The notes under the pieces: generated by a model
Seen by the model: the letters and a program-made list of their open reading frames with translations, nothing else
The model's database searches: none
What the model was told of the DNA's origin: nothing
Source of the DNA: Linanthus parryae
Taxonomy: Eukaryota; Streptophyta; Magnoliopsida; Ericales; Polemoniaceae
Assembly: GCA_023055425.1 (NCBI GenBank)
Contig: JALGPY010000002.1
Coordinates: 140,427,927-140,491,926 of the forward strand
Reading direction: 5' to 3'
Length of the DNA: 64,000 nucleotides
Translations under genes and position numbers: made by a program
In this document: piece by piece, positions 63,061 to 64,000 of the stretch
Layout of the letters: each line of letters starts with the position of its first letter
Position numbering within the stretch: the stretch's first letter is position 1

Positions 63061-64000
63061 AATAAAATAATATCGATAAAATAGGAAGTAGCTAAATAGA
63101 ATTTATTTTCTTGAAAATAAACAAGCACAAAAGCATGACTTGTAATTCGGTGTATTTTAAATTTATTGGCAAATAAGAAATAATTTAGAATTTAGAATTA
63201 ACGGTTTTCTCAATTAATAACAAATGTTTATTTGTACTAATAAAAAATAATAATTTATCCCAACTTGTATTTGTTCACTAAAAATATTATAAATTGTTTC
63301 CATAATTAATTTTATAAATTTGATAAATAAGTGGCTAAATTCATAATATTAGTTACTAAATAATTTACTGGTTACTTAAAAATATATATGTTGATAAAAT
63401 TAATAATTATTAAAAGTTTATAGACTTAAATTATGTGTTTCTATATAATATTAAAATTTAGAATATTATTAGAAATATAAATACATATATAGGGAGAATT
63501 AAAGAGATTTCAAATAAAACCTGTTAGTGTTGAAAGAATCTCCAATTGTATATTTGTATCGATAAACTCGTGATCGAATAAAGAAATGTAGAGGGTAGGT
63601 GACAAGTTTGTAGACGAGGGCCACATGACGTTCTAGGAGACTTTACGTGCTAAGGATCGAGGTAAGTAAATATGCATAGCCTAGCGTGCCTAGCTCCTTT
63701 CGTGTCATAATGTGATTTTAATATTTGTCTCAAAATGTGTTTGGTGATATATCTGTTTTACTTGAGATTGCTTACGCTTTGAAACGTTTTCTTGAAATCG
63801 TCACACGAAAATAATAAAACGTAATAACGTAAAGTGGAAAGAGTTGTTTAGGAGAAACTTATTATTATTGTCGTGTTGACTTCGGTCACTCGACCCCTAT
63901 TATTTTAACCCGGTCCCAACCTGCCGGGTGTCTCCATGTACTCACCCCTATGGCTGCAAGAAGTCTTTGGGGGATGCCGGTAGTTAAGGTCATGGTAGCT

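Overview
The window is nuclear DNA of a flowering plant, most likely a eudicot. It holds two recognisable host genes with many spliced introns, surrounded by and filled with plant-type mobile elements: Ty1/copia, Ty3/gypsy, hAT, Mutator-like and Stowaway elements, and miniature LTR elements (TRIMs). I cannot name the species from the sequence. There are no bacterial features, no CRISPR array, and no rRNA or tRNA gene.

Layout. 1-1990 is the 3' end of a Tat-type gypsy element with an ORF on the antisense strand. 3364-15219 (+) is a complete seven-exon bHLH gene of the BIM family (BES1-interacting MYC-like, closest to BIM2). Its 7.5 kb second intron carries a MITE, a copia 5' fragment, a Mutator MITE and a 1.7 kb Pack-MULE-like element; its fourth intron carries a Stowaway MITE. 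15220-19929 is intergenic, with a second Stowaway and an LTR-like promoter block. 19930-47266 (-) is an S9-family prolyl-oligopeptidase/oligopeptidase-B-like gene. It has 11 exons and 2433 coding bases spread over 27.3 kb, converges on the BIM gene, and has a predicted organellar targeting peptide.

The peptidase introns hold a young copia copy (23992-28107), two TRIM elements (30533-31745 and 32000-32518), a small MITE (35190-35353), and a nested stack in intron 1. In that stack copia A (36339-46137) contains an Ac-like hAT in its 3' LTR and a second hAT in its pol region, and the second hAT itself contains a small LTR element. Most of these insertions can be bounded exactly by terminal repeats and target-site duplications (TSDs). 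Introns 3 and 4 of the gene have non-GT donors, so its functional state is uncertain.

47640-64000 is mostly retrotransposon debris: a Tat-like LTR plus gag start split by a 1.4 kb solo LTR; a tRNA-Asp-primed gypsy relic; a second solo LTR of the same family in the opposite orientation, next to a small GRF zinc-finger ORF; and a chromovirus-like gypsy whose very long 3' LTR contains a hAT MITE and about 600 bp of compound trinucleotide microsatellite.

I found no clearly new multi-gene system. The most unusual signals are a run of seven hairpin-forming repeats with apparent compensatory changes (42558-42811), a hAT MITE with two facing tRNA-like modules, consecutive non-canonical splice donors, and the nested insertions in one intron.
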